This document shows, in pieces, positions 43,217 to 51,471 of a DNA stretch of 64,000 bases (position 1 is the first letter of the stretch; each line of letters starts with the position of its first letter). Made by a program: the position numbers and the translations under genes. Origin of the DNA: JAFKFJ01 sp963786445 (GTDB lineage: Bacteria; Pseudomonadota; Alphaproteobacteria; Acetobacterales; Acetobacteraceae); the NCBI GenBank assembly GCA_963786445.1, contig CAWAZU010000028.1:310001-374000 (forward strand), written 5' to 3'. The notes beneath the pieces are model-generated. The model had not been told where the DNA came from, did no database searches, and saw only the letters and a list, made by a program, of their open reading frames with translations.

Positions 43217-43278
43217 CCGCTGTTTCATCCTCATAGCGTGGCGCTGGTGCGCCGCGCCAAGCTGCATTCGAGAGTGCC

Positions 43279-44310
43279 ATGAGGCAAAGCGCCGTCCTGC
43301 AGAAGAACTGGCAGTCGCTGATCAAGCCGGAGAAGCTTGATGTCGAGCCGGGGTCCGACCCGTCGCGCGTTGCCACCATCGTGGCCGAGCCGCTGGAGCG
43401 CGGCTTCGGCATGACGCTGGGCAATGCGCTGCGCCGCATCCTGCTGTCGTCGTTGCAGGGCGCCGCGGTGACCGCGATCCAGATCGACGGCGTGCTGCAC
43501 GAGTTCAGCAGCGTCGCCGGCGTGCGCGAGGACGTGACCGACATCGTGCTCAACGTGAAGCAGCTGGCGCTGCGCATGCACGGCGACGGGCCGAAGCGCA
43601 TGACGCTGACCGCGACCGGGCCGGGCGAGGTGCGCGCCGGCCAGATCCAGACCGGCCACGACATCGACATCATGAACCCCGACCTGGTGATCTGCACGCT
43701 GGATGACGGCGTGAAGCTGGGCATGGAGTTCACCGTCAACAGCAACAAGGGTTACTGGGCGGCCAGCGTGAACCGGCCGGAGGATGCGCCGATCGGCCTC
43801 ATCCCGATCGATGCGATCTACTCGCCGGTGCGCCGTGTCTCCTACAAGGTCGAGCCGACGCGCGTGGGCCAGGTTACCGACTACGACAAGCTGCTGCTGA
43901 GCGTGGAGACCAACGGCGCGGTGACGCCGGAGGATGCGGTGGCGCTGGCGGCGCGCATCCTGCAGGACCAGCTGCAGCTGTTCATCAACTTCGACGAGCC
44001 GCAGCAGATCCGCGCCGAGGAGCCGCAGGACGACCTGCCGTTCAACCGCAACCTGCTGCGCAAGGTGGACGAGCTGGAGCTGTCGGTGCGCAGCGCCAAT
44101 TGCCTGAAGAACGACAACATCGTCTATATCGGCGACCTGGTGCAGAAATCCGAGCAGGAGATGCTGCGCACCCCGAATTTCGGGCGCAAGTCGCTGAACG
44201 AGATCAAGGAAGTGCTGACCTCGATGGGGCTTTCGCTGGGCATGACGGTGCCCGGCTGGCCGCCGGAGAATATCGAAGACCTGGCCAAGCGGCTGGAAGA
44301 GCCGTTCTGA
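43279..44310 (+). CDS. rpoA: RNA polymerase alpha subunit
   Basis: Scaffold for polymerase assembly and activator contact. The 343-residue product has the N-terminal dimerisation domain (VAEPLERGFGMTLGNALRRI, LLSSLQGAAVTAIQIDGVLH) and the C-terminal DNA-binding domain (LELSVRSANCLKNDNIVYIG, RTPNFGRKSLNEIKEVLTSM). Full family length. ATG at 43279; rplQ follows after 21 bases. Confidence 0.99.
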   Translation: MRQSAVLQKNWQSLIKPEKLDVEPGSDPSRVATIVAEPLERGFGMTLGNALRRILLSSLQGAAVTAIQIDGVLHEFSSVAGVREDVTDIVLNVKQLALRMHGDGPKRMTLTATGPGEVRAGQIQTGHDIDIMNPDLVICTLDDGVKLGMEFTVNSNKGYWAASVNRPEDAPIGLIPIDAIYSPVRRVSYKVEPTRVGQVTDYDKLLLSVETNGAVTPEDAVALAARILQDQLQLFINFDEPQQIRAEEPQDDLPFNRNLLRKVDELELSVRSANCLKNDNIVYIGDLVQKSEQEMLRTPNFGRKSLNEIKEVLTSMGLSLGMTVPGWPPENIEDLAKRLEEPF

Positions 44311-44331
44311 GCCGGGCAGGGGAAGAGAGCG

Positions 44332-44754
44332 ATGCGTCACCGAGTTGCCGGCCGCAAGCTGGGGGTCACCAGCAGCCACCGCGCTGCCATGTTCCGCAAC
44401 ATGGCGCACGCGCTGCTCAAGCACGAGCAGATCACCACGACGCTGCCGAAGGCGAAGGAGCTGCGGCCGGTGGCCGAGCGGCTGATCACGCTCGGCAAGC
44501 GCGGCGGGCTGCACGCGCGGCGGCAGGCGTACGCGCAGCTGCGCGACGACGGCATCGTGGCGAAACTGTTCGGCGCGCTCGCCGAGCGGTATCGCGTGCG
44601 GCGGGGCGGTTACACGCGCGTGCTGAAGGCCGGCGTGCGCTATGGCGATGCGGCCAGCATGGCGGTGATCGAGCTGGTTGATCGCGATCCCTCGGCGAAG
44701 GGACAGGACAGCGGCCCGAAGCCGGAGATGGCGGAGGAGTCGGAGAGCGAGTAG
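44332..44754 (+). CDS. rplQ: 50S ribosomal protein L17
   Basis: Last gene of the ribosomal block. The 140 residues include MRHRVAGRKLGVTSSHRAAM, LLKHEQITTTLPKAKELRPV and GGYTRVLKAGVRYGDAASMA, then an acidic tail (EMAEESESE). It converges on the vapC gene with only 5 bases between stops; no terminator hairpin is seen in that gap, so read-through across the toxin gene as antisense RNA is possible. Confidence 0.98.
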   Translation: MRHRVAGRKLGVTSSHRAAMFRNMAHALLKHEQITTTLPKAKELRPVAERLITLGKRGGLHARRQAYAQLRDDGIVAKLFGALAERYRVRRGGYTRVLKAGVRYGDAASMAVIELVDRDPSAKGQDSGPKPEMAEESESE

Positions 44755-44759
44755 CGGTT

Positions 44760-45182
44760 CTACGTGGCGGCGAACGGGTTCACGATTCTGACGCCGTTCC
44801 AGACAAAGCCGTTCTGCATGTCCTCGGAGAACAGTGTCCGGCATTTGGCACTGGCAGCAGCAGCGAAGACGATGCTGTCCCAGATTTTCAGACCGTGGCG
44901 ACCTGCCAACAGCATCGCGTCCTCGAACACCGCTGGCGTCGTCGGAATGACTGCATAGGCCGCCTGCCATTTTGTAACGCTGATTGCGGCAGCGGCCGGC
45001 AGGAGGCCACCCTTGCGCGTCAGGACGGCGAACAATTCCCCGAGGACCTGGACCGGCAACAAAAGGTCACCGCTCCCGTGCCCGGCGATCAGTTCCCGTG
45101 CGACTGCACGCTTTTCGGCACCGTCCAGCCCGTACGCGTAGACGAGAATATTGGTATCGAGGGCCGCTTTGGTGCGGGTCAC
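44760..45182 (-). CDS. VapC-like PIN-domain toxin
   Basis: Predicted Mg-dependent ribonuclease toxin, 140 residues. PIN acidic residues are visible: D9 in ALDTNILVY, E49 in LGELFAVL, D102 in KIWDSIVFAAA and the acidic pair near residues 120-121 (FSEDMQNG). The arrangement SEDMQNGFVWNGVRIVNPF at the end is typical of VapC. The start is GTG at 45182, overlapping the antitoxin stop (GTGA). All key residues are present, so the toxin should be functional; the cleavage target is unknown. Confidence 0.9.
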   Translation of the reverse strand: MTRTKAALDTNILVYAYGLDGAEKRAVARELIAGHGSGDLLLPVQVLGELFAVLTRKGGLLPAAAAISVTKWQAAYAVIPTTPAVFEDAMLLAGRHGLKIWDSIVFAAAASAKCRTLFSEDMQNGFVWNGVRIVNPFAAT

Positions 45183-45418
45183 TCGTAGAGCTCGTCGCGG
45201 GTCCAGTGCCCGATGTTCTGCGTCGGTTGCTCGTCGAGATGCCGCAGCAGCGCCTCCCGCGCGGCGACCCGGGCCGCGTCGTCGGGGTCCGCCGGCACGA
45301 TGCGAGCCACCGGGCGGCCCCGGGCGGTGACCAGGAACCGATGGCCGGCCGCCACCTCGCGCAGAATTCGAGAGAACTGCCGGTTGGCTTCGGCCGCTGC
45401 GATGACCTCGTCCACCAC
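45179..45418 (-). CDS. Antitoxin of the Phd/YefM (prevent-host-death) type
   Basis: A 79-residue antitoxin partner of the PIN toxin. The N-terminal DNA-binding fold reads VVDEVIAAAEANRQFSRILR, EVAAGHRFLVTARGRPVARI, the standard Phd pattern; the C-terminal part (HLDEQPTQNIGHWTRDELYE) should wrap the toxin. Start GTG at 45416-45418 with AAGGAG six bases upstream; a second GTG follows directly. It is expected to repress its own promoter through the palindrome at 45430-45448. Confidence 0.88.
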   Translation of the reverse strand: MVDEVIAAAEANRQFSRILREVAAGHRFLVTARGRPVARIVPADPDDAARVAAREALLRHLDEQPTQNIGHWTRDELYE

Positions 45419-45429
45419 GTTGCGCTCCT

Positions 45430-45476
45430 TGTAGTGATCTGCACTACATCCTAGGAGCCGCCGGTTTGCGGTGCAA
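45430..45476 (-). promoter_or_regulatory. Promoter and operator of the toxin-antitoxin module
   Basis: On the minus strand, TTGCAC (45476-45471) and TAGGAT (45453-45448) are 17 bases apart. Immediately downstream lies a 7-bp inverted repeat TGTAGTG-N5-CACTACA at 45430-45448, overlapping the expected transcription start and ending 11 bases before the antitoxin start codon. The arrangement is that of an autorepressed TA operon. Confidence 0.75.
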
Positions 45477-45515
45477 GGACCGGAGGCCGCCACCTTCGGT
45501 CTTCGCAGAACCGCA

Positions 45516-46220
45516 TCAGCCCACCACGTCCACCAGCACCACTTCGGCATCCTCCGTCGCCGTGATCGCCAGTTCCGTCTCGCCGGTCACCGCGGCGCCG
45601 TCGCGGGTGCCGACCGCGGTGCCGTTCACCGTCAGGGCGCCGGTCGCCGGCACCAGATAGGCCGCGCGACCCGGCCGCAGCGTCTGCCGCACGCTCTGGC
45701 CGCGGCGCAGCGTGCCGGCGAACACCGCCGCGTCGGCATAGAGCGGCAGCGCCGACCCGTCCGCCTCCGGCCGCCCGTCGGCGAGCGCGGCCAGCGCGCC
45801 ATCGACCTGTTTGGGGAATTCGCGCATGCCCCAGCCCGGCGCCACGCCGTGCCGGCCGGGCAGGATCCAGATCTGGAAGATGCGCGTCGGCGTCGCCTCC
45901 AGATTGTATTCCGCATGCACGATGCCGGTGCCGGCATGCATCACCTGCACGTCGCCCGCCTCCGTCCGGCCGCGGTTGCCCAGGCTGTCCTGGTGGGTGA
46001 TCGCGCCTTCCCGCACATAGGTGATGATCTCCATCTCCTCATGCGGATGCGGGTCGAACCCCTTGCCGGGGGCGATCTCGTCATCGTTCCATACAAGCAG
46101 GCCCCCCACGCCAATCCGCGCCGGGTCGTGGTAGTGGCCGAAGCTGAAGTGGTGCCGCGCGTTCAGCCAGTCGTTGCGGAACCGGCCGAGGCGGTCGAAG
46201 CCCTGCACCTGGATCATCAT
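45516..46220 (-). CDS. Pirin family protein
   Basis: Bicupin protein of the pirin/YhhW type; some members have quercetinase activity, others act in redox regulation. The 234-residue protein has the N-terminal cupin with metal-binding motif GFDPHPHEEMEIITYV (His pair and Glu) and VMHAGTGIVHAEYN (His), and a short C-terminal cupin ending EVVLVDVVG. The start at 46220 (ATGATG) has AGGAGAG upstream. It is preceded by a perfect 16-bp palindrome and a marR gene, so its expression is probably controlled by that regulator. Confidence 0.93.
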   Translation of the reverse strand: MMIQVQGFDRLGRFRNDWLNARHHFSFGHYHDPARIGVGGLLVWNDDEIAPGKGFDPHPHEEMEIITYVREGAITHQDSLGNRGRTEAGDVQVMHAGTGIVHAEYNLEATPTRIFQIWILPGRHGVAPGWGMREFPKQVDGALAALADGRPEADGSALPLYADAAVFAGTLRRGQSVRQTLRPGRAAYLVPATGALTVNGTAVGTRDGAAVTGETELAITATEDAEVVLVDVVG

Positions 46221-46234
46221 CGCTCTCCTGATGT

Positions 46235-46250
46235 CGTTCGATATCGAACG
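46235..46250. promoter_or_regulatory. 16-bp perfect palindrome, candidate MarR operator
   Basis: CGTTCGATATCGAACG is fully self-complementary and lies in the 43-base gap between the marR stop (46264) and the pirin start (46220). MarR-family dimers bind palindromes of this size, so it is the likely operator through which the adjacent MarR controls pirin. Confidence 0.7.
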
Positions 46251-46263
46251 GTTGCGACGTGAG

Positions 46264-46752
46264 CTAGGCAGCCGGAGGCGGGGCGGCAAGGGCGGCGGCA
46301 TCCTCGCCGCGCGCGGCTTCCATGCCGAGCCGGCGCAGCAGCTCGCCGAGCTGGTGCAGCTCGGCGGGCGGCAGGCCCGCCATCGCCTGGGCGATGTCGG
46401 CGGCGTGGCGGGGGAACAGGCTTTTTATCAGCGCGGCGCCGATCTCGGTGAGTTCCACCCGCACCTGCCGCCGGTCGGCGGGATCGCGCACCCGGCGCAC
46501 CAGCCCGCGCGCCTGCAGCTTGTCCACCACGTCGGTCATGTTGCCCGCACTGGTCAGCACTTTCCGCCCGAGCTCGCGATGCGTCAGCGCGCCCTTGTGC
46601 AGGATCGCCTCCAGCACGCCGAGCTGCGTCGTGGTCAGGCCCTGGCGGGCCAGCAGCTTCTCCATGCGCGCGACCACCGCGTGGCTGGCACGCAGCAGCT
46701 TGACATAGGTGCGCACCGCCTCGGCCACCGCGGGGTCGCCGACCCCGTACAT
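46264..46752 (-). CDS. MarR family transcriptional regulator
   Basis: A 162-residue winged-helix repressor. The fold is clear: dimerisation helix 1 (VRTYVKLLRASHAVVARMEK), the DNA-binding helices (TTTQLGVLEAILHKGALTHR, TSAGNMTDVVDKLQARGLVR) and the wing RRVRDPADRRQVRVELTEIG. It has no cysteine, arguing against thiol-based oxidation sensing; the signal may be a phenolic or other small ligand. It starts 3 bases after uspA, so it belongs to the pdxH-to-pirin run, and a palindrome downstream suggests it acts on pirin. Confidence 0.93.
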   Translation of the reverse strand: MYGVGDPAVAEAVRTYVKLLRASHAVVARMEKLLARQGLTTTQLGVLEAILHKGALTHRELGRKVLTSAGNMTDVVDKLQARGLVRRVRDPADRRQVRVELTEIGAALIKSLFPRHAADIAQAMAGLPPAELHQLGELLRRLGMEAARGEDAAALAAPPPAA

Positions 46753-46755
46753 GGC

Positions 46756-47622
46756 TCAGCGGTTCATCATGATCGGCAGCCGCGCGTGCTCCAGCACGTG
46801 GCGCGTCACGCCGCCCAGGATCAACTGGCGCAGCCGGCTGTGCGAATACGCCCCCATCGCCAGCAGGTCGGCGCCGAACTCGCGCGCCGCATGCAGCAGG
46901 CCGGCGCCGACCTCGCGATCGACCGGGCGGAAGGTCGCGACCTCGGCGGCGATGTCGTGCAGGGCGAGGTAGTCGGCGAGGTCCTGCGCCGCCGGCCCGC
47001 GCCGCTGGTACTCGTCGGCCGACAGGATGCGCACCGCCTCGGCGCGCTGCATCCAGGGGATCGCGCTGTACACGGATGCCGCGGACTCCGCGGTGCCGTT
47101 CCAGCCGACGCAGATGCGCCGCCCGATCTGCTCGGGCGGGGTGTGCGGCGCGATCAGCACCGGCCGCCCGGAATCGAACAGCACGGCATGCAGCGCGTCC
47201 GAGGACGACACCTCCTCCGCCGCCTCGGGATGCGGCACCACCGTCAGGTCGGCGAGGCGGGCGAGCTGGGCGACCAGGTCCTCCTCGCGCCCGGTGACGG
47301 CGGCGAAGCTCGCGGTCGGCACGCGCTCGCCGGGCGCCGGCTCGCCGACCCGGACCTGCTGGGCGGTGACGAAGCCCTCGAACATGCTGCGCACCTGTTG
47401 CGCGCGGGCGAGGCTCTCGCGCTCGGTCGCCGTCATCATCTCCTCGATCATCGCGCCCGACAGGCCCTCGCCGGCGAGCGGCGCCACGTCGCGGCTATCG
47501 ACGCGGACGTGCAGCGCCAGCACGTGGGCGTTCCAGTCCCGCGCGATCAGCAGCGCGGTCGCCAGCGCGGCCTCCCCGGCGGCAGTGCCGGTCAACGGCA
47601 GCAGCAGCTTGCGGATGGACAT
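46756..47622 (-). CDS. Universal stress protein with tandem-type length
   Basis: A 288-residue UspA-family protein, about twice the single-domain length, so probably two fused Usp folds. The first begins IRKLLLPLTGTAAGEAALATA. The second has the ATP-binding signature GAYSHSRLRQLILGGVTRHVL, matching G-2X-G-9X-G(S/T). The first half appears to lack this motif. It is 30 bases from the upstream phosphotransferase/ATPase gene and 3 bases from marR, implying co-transcription. Confidence 0.92.
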   Translation of the reverse strand: MSIRKLLLPLTGTAAGEAALATALLIARDWNAHVLALHVRVDSRDVAPLAGEGLSGAMIEEMMTATERESLARAQQVRSMFEGFVTAQQVRVGEPAPGERVPTASFAAVTGREEDLVAQLARLADLTVVPHPEAAEEVSSSDALHAVLFDSGRPVLIAPHTPPEQIGRRICVGWNGTAESAASVYSAIPWMQRAEAVRILSADEYQRRGPAAQDLADYLALHDIAAEVATFRPVDREVGAGLLHAAREFGADLLAMGAYSHSRLRQLILGGVTRHVLEHARLPIMMNR

Positions 47623-47652
47623 GCGGCCCCTCCCGACATCGTTGCATGCACT

Positions 47653-49125
47653 CTAGCATGCGCCGCCATGCACGGCATCGCGCACCGAGGCAAGAGCGCG
47701 TGCGGCGTCGGATGCGTCCACCACCAGCCAGTCCGCGGGACGCTGCCGCGACCGCGCCGCGCGCCGGAGCACGGCCACGGTGGCGTCGGAGGCATCGCCC
47801 TGCCGCGCCGCGATCCGCGCCTCCAGCACGGCCAGCGGCGCCTCCAGCCAGACGCCGAGGAAGCGCACGGCCCCGGCGGCCGCGGCGACTTCGCGGCGAT
47901 GCGCCGGGTCGAGATAGGTGGCATCCGCCACCGCGGCGTGGCCGGCGGCCGCGGCTTCGGCGACCGCGCGGTGCAGCTCGGCGAACACGGCGCGGCTCTC
48001 GGCGGCGGTGTAGGCGTCGGGCGGCAGGCGCTGCTCGGGGGCGACGCCGCGCCGGCGTTTCCTGATCTCGTCGCTGCGCAGCACCAGCGCGCCCGGCGCC
48101 GGCCCAAGCTCCGGCGCCAGGGCGCGCGCCAGCGTGGTCTTGCCCGTCCCCATCAGCCCGCCGACCGCGACCACGACGGGGGCGGCGGGATGCAGGTAGC
48201 CGAGGCTCATGGCGAGATAGGACTGCGCCTCGGCGCCGCGGCCGCGTGCCGCCTCGACATGCGCCCGCACCATCGCCTTCTGCGCCAAAAACAGTTTGAG
48301 CCCGGCGACCAGCGCCCAGTCGCCGGTGCGGGCGACGTAGCGGCTCAGCACCCGGTTGGCGGCCGGGCGGCCGGCGCGATGCTCCAGGTCCATCAGCAGG
48401 AAGGCGAGGTCGTAGGCCACGTCGCCGGTGGCGATCGCCTCGTCGAACTCCACCGCGTCGAACGGCACCGGCCGCCCCTGCCACAGACAGAGATTGCCGA
48501 GATGCAGGTCGCCGTGGCAGCGCCGCACGAAGCCCGCCCGGGCGCGGGAGCGCAGCCAGTCGGCGCGGCGGGCCAGCTCCGCCCGCATCGCCTGCTGCCA
48601 TGCCGCCAGCGTGTCCGCGGGCAGCCCGGCGGCGCGGGCGGAGCGGAGGTTGCCCTCGGTCATCCGCAACTGGGCGGCGAACTCGTCCTCGGCCACCGCC
48701 GGGGCGGCGGACAGGTAGGCCGCCACCGCGTCGCCCAGCGCGTCCAGCAGCGCCGCGTCGAGGCCGCCGCGCGCGGCGACGGCATCGAGGAAATCGCCCT
48801 CCGGCACGCGCGCCATGCGCACGACCCAGTCGATCGGCTCGCCCGTCTCCGCCAGCGCCAGCGATCCGTCGGCACGCCGCACCACCGGGACCACGTCGCG
48901 ATACAGGCCGGGCGCGTGCGGCGCGTTCAGCTCGTATTCGCGCAGCGCGGCGCGGTGCCGCTCGGCGAGGCCGGAAAAATCGAGGAACGGCAGCCGCACC
49001 GCCTTGCGCAGCTTCCACGCCGTATCGCGGCCCACGAACACCGCGGAGATATGCGTCTCGATCGGCGCGCGCCCGGCGAGCGCCTGCAGCAGCGCGGCGG
49101 TTTCCGCCTGCGCGGCGGGGATCAC
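47653..49125 (-). CDS. Bifunctional phosphotransferase-like/AAA ATPase fusion protein
   Basis: A 490-residue protein with two domains. The N-terminal half is aminoglycoside-phosphotransferase-like, with the catalytic segment RRCHGDLHLGNLCLWQG near residue 200 followed by DAVEFDE. The C-terminal half is a P-loop kinase-type ATPase (AAA_33) with Walker A GGLMGTGKTTLARAL near residue 320. Fusions of this type are widespread and uncharacterised. The start is GTG at 49123-49125, overlapping the pdxH stop (GTGA). A single open frame runs on into pdxH only because pdxH is frameshifted. Confidence 0.9.
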   Translation of the reverse strand: MIPAAQAETAALLQALAGRAPIETHISAVFVGRDTAWKLRKAVRLPFLDFSGLAERHRAALREYELNAPHAPGLYRDVVPVVRRADGSLALAETGEPIDWVVRMARVPEGDFLDAVAARGGLDAALLDALGDAVAAYLSAAPAVAEDEFAAQLRMTEGNLRSARAAGLPADTLAAWQQAMRAELARRADWLRSRARAGFVRRCHGDLHLGNLCLWQGRPVPFDAVEFDEAIATGDVAYDLAFLLMDLEHRAGRPAANRVLSRYVARTGDWALVAGLKLFLAQKAMVRAHVEAARGRGAEAQSYLAMSLGYLHPAAPVVVAVGGLMGTGKTTLARALAPELGPAPGALVLRSDEIRKRRRGVAPEQRLPPDAYTAAESRAVFAELHRAVAEAAAAGHAAVADATYLDPAHRREVAAAAGAVRFLGVWLEAPLAVLEARIAARQGDASDATVAVLRRAARSRQRPADWLVVDASDAARALASVRDAVHGGAC

Positions 49126-49704
49126 GGGTAGAGCGTGCCGACCGTCCAGCCGTCGCCCTGGCGGAGATAGACCGTGCGGTCGTGCAGGCGGAACTCGGCG
49201 GCCTGCCAGAACTCGAAGCGCGCCGGCACGACGCGGTAGCCGGACCAGTGCGGCGGGCGCGGGATCGCCTCGCCCGGATATTCTTTTTCCAGCGCGGCGA
49301 GGCGTCGTTCGAGATCGGCGCGCGCGGCGAGCGGGCGGGACTGGTCGGAGGCCCAGGCGCCCAGCCGCGACAGGCGCGGGCGCGAGGCGAAATAGGCGTC
49401 GGCCTCGGCGTCGCTCACGTCCTGCGACCGTGCCCTCGATGCGGACCTGGCGGCCGAGCGACTTCCAGTGGAACAGCAGGGCGGCGCGGCGGTTGGCGGC
49501 GAGTTCGCAGCCCTTGCGGCTCTCGCGGTTGGTGTAGAACACGAAGCCCCGCTCATCGTGGCCCTTGAGCAGCACGATGCGAGCGGACGGCGTCCCGTCG
49601 GCCGCCGCGGTGGCGAGCGTCATGGCGTTGGCGTCGTTCGGCTCGTGCGCGACGGCCTCGGCGAACCAGGCGGCAAACCGGGTGTGGGGATCGGCAACAG
49701 TCAT
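49122..49704 (-). CDS. pdxH: Pyridoxamine 5'-phosphate oxidase, interrupted by an apparent 1-base insertion
   Basis: FMN enzyme oxidising pyridoxine or pyridoxamine phosphate to PLP. The N-terminal frame gives DANAMTLATAAADGTPSARI, VLLKGHDERGFVFYTN and LFHWKSLGRQVRIEGTV; the other frame continues VSDAEADAYFASRPRLSRLG and ends VPARFEFWQAAEFRLHDRTV, GDGWTVGTLYP. The frames join at about 49423-49429, where one extra base is present. Length 583 is 3x194+1, so the restored protein has 193 residues, typical for PdxH. The substrate-binding WSGYRVVPARFEFW motif is intact. Confidence 0.93.
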
Positions 49705-49826
49705 GCTGCGACTCCGGATCGGGGCGGCGGCGACCGGCCTGCGGCTGCAAATCGACGAGCATCTGGAGGATATCGGGGCCCGGCAGGCTTGCCCAGCCCG
49801 CCGGGGGCCGTGTTAGTATCGCTGCC

Positions 49827-50417
49827 ATGCCGCCCGCCGCTTCCCCCGCCCTGGCCGACCGTTTTGCCCATCTGGTCGAGGGCCTGCGCCGCGTCCTCGC
49901 CGCCCGCGGCGCCGGAACCTGGCTTGCCGTGCCGCTGATGCTCTTGCTCTGGTCGCGGCTGCGCCGCACCGCGGAGCGGTTCGCCCGCCTCGCGGCAAAA
50001 GTCCATGCCGGCACGCTGCCGCCGCCGCGCCGCCGCCTGCGCTCGCCCCGTCCGGCCCGGCCCCAGACGCTGCGGCTGCCACGCGGCTTCGCGTGGCTCG
50101 TGCGCCGGCTGCCGCAGGCCGCCGCCGCCGCCTCGCAGTTGCAGCACCTGCTCGCCGATCCGGCGATGGCCGACCTGCTCGCCGCCGCACCCCAGGCCGG
50201 GCGGCTGCTCCGCCCGCTCTGCCGGATGCTGGGCGTCCGCCCGCCGCCGGCGCGGAGCCTGTCCTCGGGCCGGAAGCAGGCCGGTCCCGTGGGCCGTCCG
50301 CCGCCCGTCCGGCCGGAGGCCCCGCCCCGCCCCTCTGTCCCTCCCCGGCCGCCGCCGATCGTACGGTCCCACGTCTTCAAGCCGCCCGCACGGAGCGCCC
50401 CACCCGTTCCGGCGTGA
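49827..50417 (+). CDS. Basic, proline-rich protein of unknown function
   Basis: A 196-residue protein I cannot assign. It has an N-terminal helical region with a short hydrophobic stretch (TWLAVPLMLLLWSRLRR, about residues 30-46), a strongly basic Arg/Pro segment, a second helical block (LPQAAAAASQLQHLLADPAM), and a Pro/Arg-rich disordered tail. Codon use matches the neighbours and the gene points into fabI, so it is probably real; a membrane association via the short hydrophobic helix is possible. Confidence 0.6.
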   Translation: MPPAASPALADRFAHLVEGLRRVLAARGAGTWLAVPLMLLLWSRLRRTAERFARLAAKVHAGTLPPPRRRLRSPRPARPQTLRLPRGFAWLVRRLPQAAAAASQLQHLLADPAMADLLAAAPQAGRLLRPLCRMLGVRPPPARSLSSGRKQAGPVGRPPPVRPEAPPRPSVPPRPPPIVRSHVFKPPARSAPPVPA

Positions 50418-50623
50418 CCGCGCGGCGCCCCCGTGCGGCCAAAATGTTCCGCCATAAAAACATGAACGGCCGGCGGGTGGCACCGCAGAGAGCGGGAGGG
50501 CCGGCTTGCGCGGTCCTTCGCGTTGACAGTGAGACACTGCCGCGTGCCCGACCGCCCTTGCGGCCTTGCGCATGCCTATGCCACGGAGGGCCGGACGAGA
50601 CCCGCTCATATTGGGACAACGCC

Positions 50624-51469
50624 ATGCACGACGGTCCGCTGACCGGCCCGCCTCCCGCCCGCGGAACGTTGATGCAGGGCAAGCGCGGGCTGGTGATGGG
50701 GGTTGCCAACGAGCGGTCGCTCGCCTGGGGCATCGCCGCCGCCTGCGCCGCCCAGGGCGCCGAACTCGCCTTCACCTACCAGGGCGAGGCGCTGGAAAAG
50801 CGCGTCCGCCCGCTCGCCGCCAGCGTCGGCTCCGACCTGCTCGCGCCCTGCGACGTGGCCGAGGACGCCAGCATCGACGCCGCCTTCGCCGCCGTCGCCG
50901 CGCGCTGGGACCGGCTCGATTTCCTGGTCCACGCCATCGGCTACGCCGACAAGCAGTTTTTGCGCGGCCCCTATCTGGACACGTCGCGCGCCGCGTTCCT
51001 GCAGGCGATGGACATTTCCTGCTTCAGCTTCACCGCCGTCGCGCGGCGCGCGGTGGCCATGATGGGTCCCGGCGGGTCGCTGCTGACGCTCACCTATCTC
51101 GGCGCCGAGCGGGTGGTGCCGCACTATAACGTCATGGGCGTGGCGAAGGCCGCGCTGGAGGCGAGCGTACGCTACCTCGCCGCCGATCTCGGCAAGCGCG
51201 CGATCCGCGTCAACGCGGTCAGCGCCGGGCCGATCCGCACCCTGGCGGCGGCCGGCGGCATCGGCGACTTCCGCTACATCCTGCGCTGGAGCCAGTACAA
51301 CGCGCCGCTTGCCCGCAGCACCACGATCGAGGACGTGGGCGGCGCCGGCGTCTATCTGCTCTCCGACCTCGCCGCCGGCGTCACCGGCGAGGTGCATCAC
51401 GTCGATTGCGGCTACCACATCGTCGGCATGAAGAACCCCGACGCGCCGGACATCAGCGTCGTCGAGTAG
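50624..51469 (+). CDS. fabI: Enoyl-[acyl-carrier-protein] reductase (NADH)
   Basis: Last reductive step of the type II fatty acid elongation cycle. The 281-residue SDR protein has the FabI nucleotide-binding motif KRGLVMGVANERSLAWGIA, the catalytic Tyr-x6-Lys in PHYNVMGVAKAALE and the C-terminal VDCGYHIVGM. The ATG at 50624 gives a short (about 17-residue) N-terminal extension; the ATG at residue 17 (MQGKRGL) is an alternative start. Three bases separate it from aroC, so they are co-transcribed. Target of triclosan-type inhibitors. Confidence 0.96.
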   Translation: MHDGPLTGPPPARGTLMQGKRGLVMGVANERSLAWGIAAACAAQGAELAFTYQGEALEKRVRPLAASVGSDLLAPCDVAEDASIDAAFAAVAARWDRLDFLVHAIGYADKQFLRGPYLDTSRAAFLQAMDISCFSFTAVARRAVAMMGPGGSLLTLTYLGAERVVPHYNVMGVAKAALEASVRYLAADLGKRAIRVNAVSAGPIRTLAAAGGIGDFRYILRWSQYNAPLARSTTIEDVGGAGVYLLSDLAAGVTGEVHHVDCGYHIVGMKNPDAPDISVVE

Positions 51470-51471
51470 CC

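Noticed and set aside
46174..49131. A 985-codon plus-strand frame over marR, uspA and the fusion gene
   Set aside because: Antisense to four recognisable genes; no family similarity.
47653..49704. A 683-residue PdxH-phosphotransferase-ATPase fusion protein
   Set aside because: The continuous frame depends on the apparent insertion in pdxH; the two genes instead overlap by GTGA.
50523..50528. TTGACA upstream of fabI as a promoter
   Set aside because: No acceptable -10 element at 16-18 bases downstream.
50093..51469. Long N-terminal extension of fabI in the same frame
   Set aside because: The extension overlaps the upstream unknown gene in another frame and lacks FabI similarity; the start at 50624 gives the normal protein.
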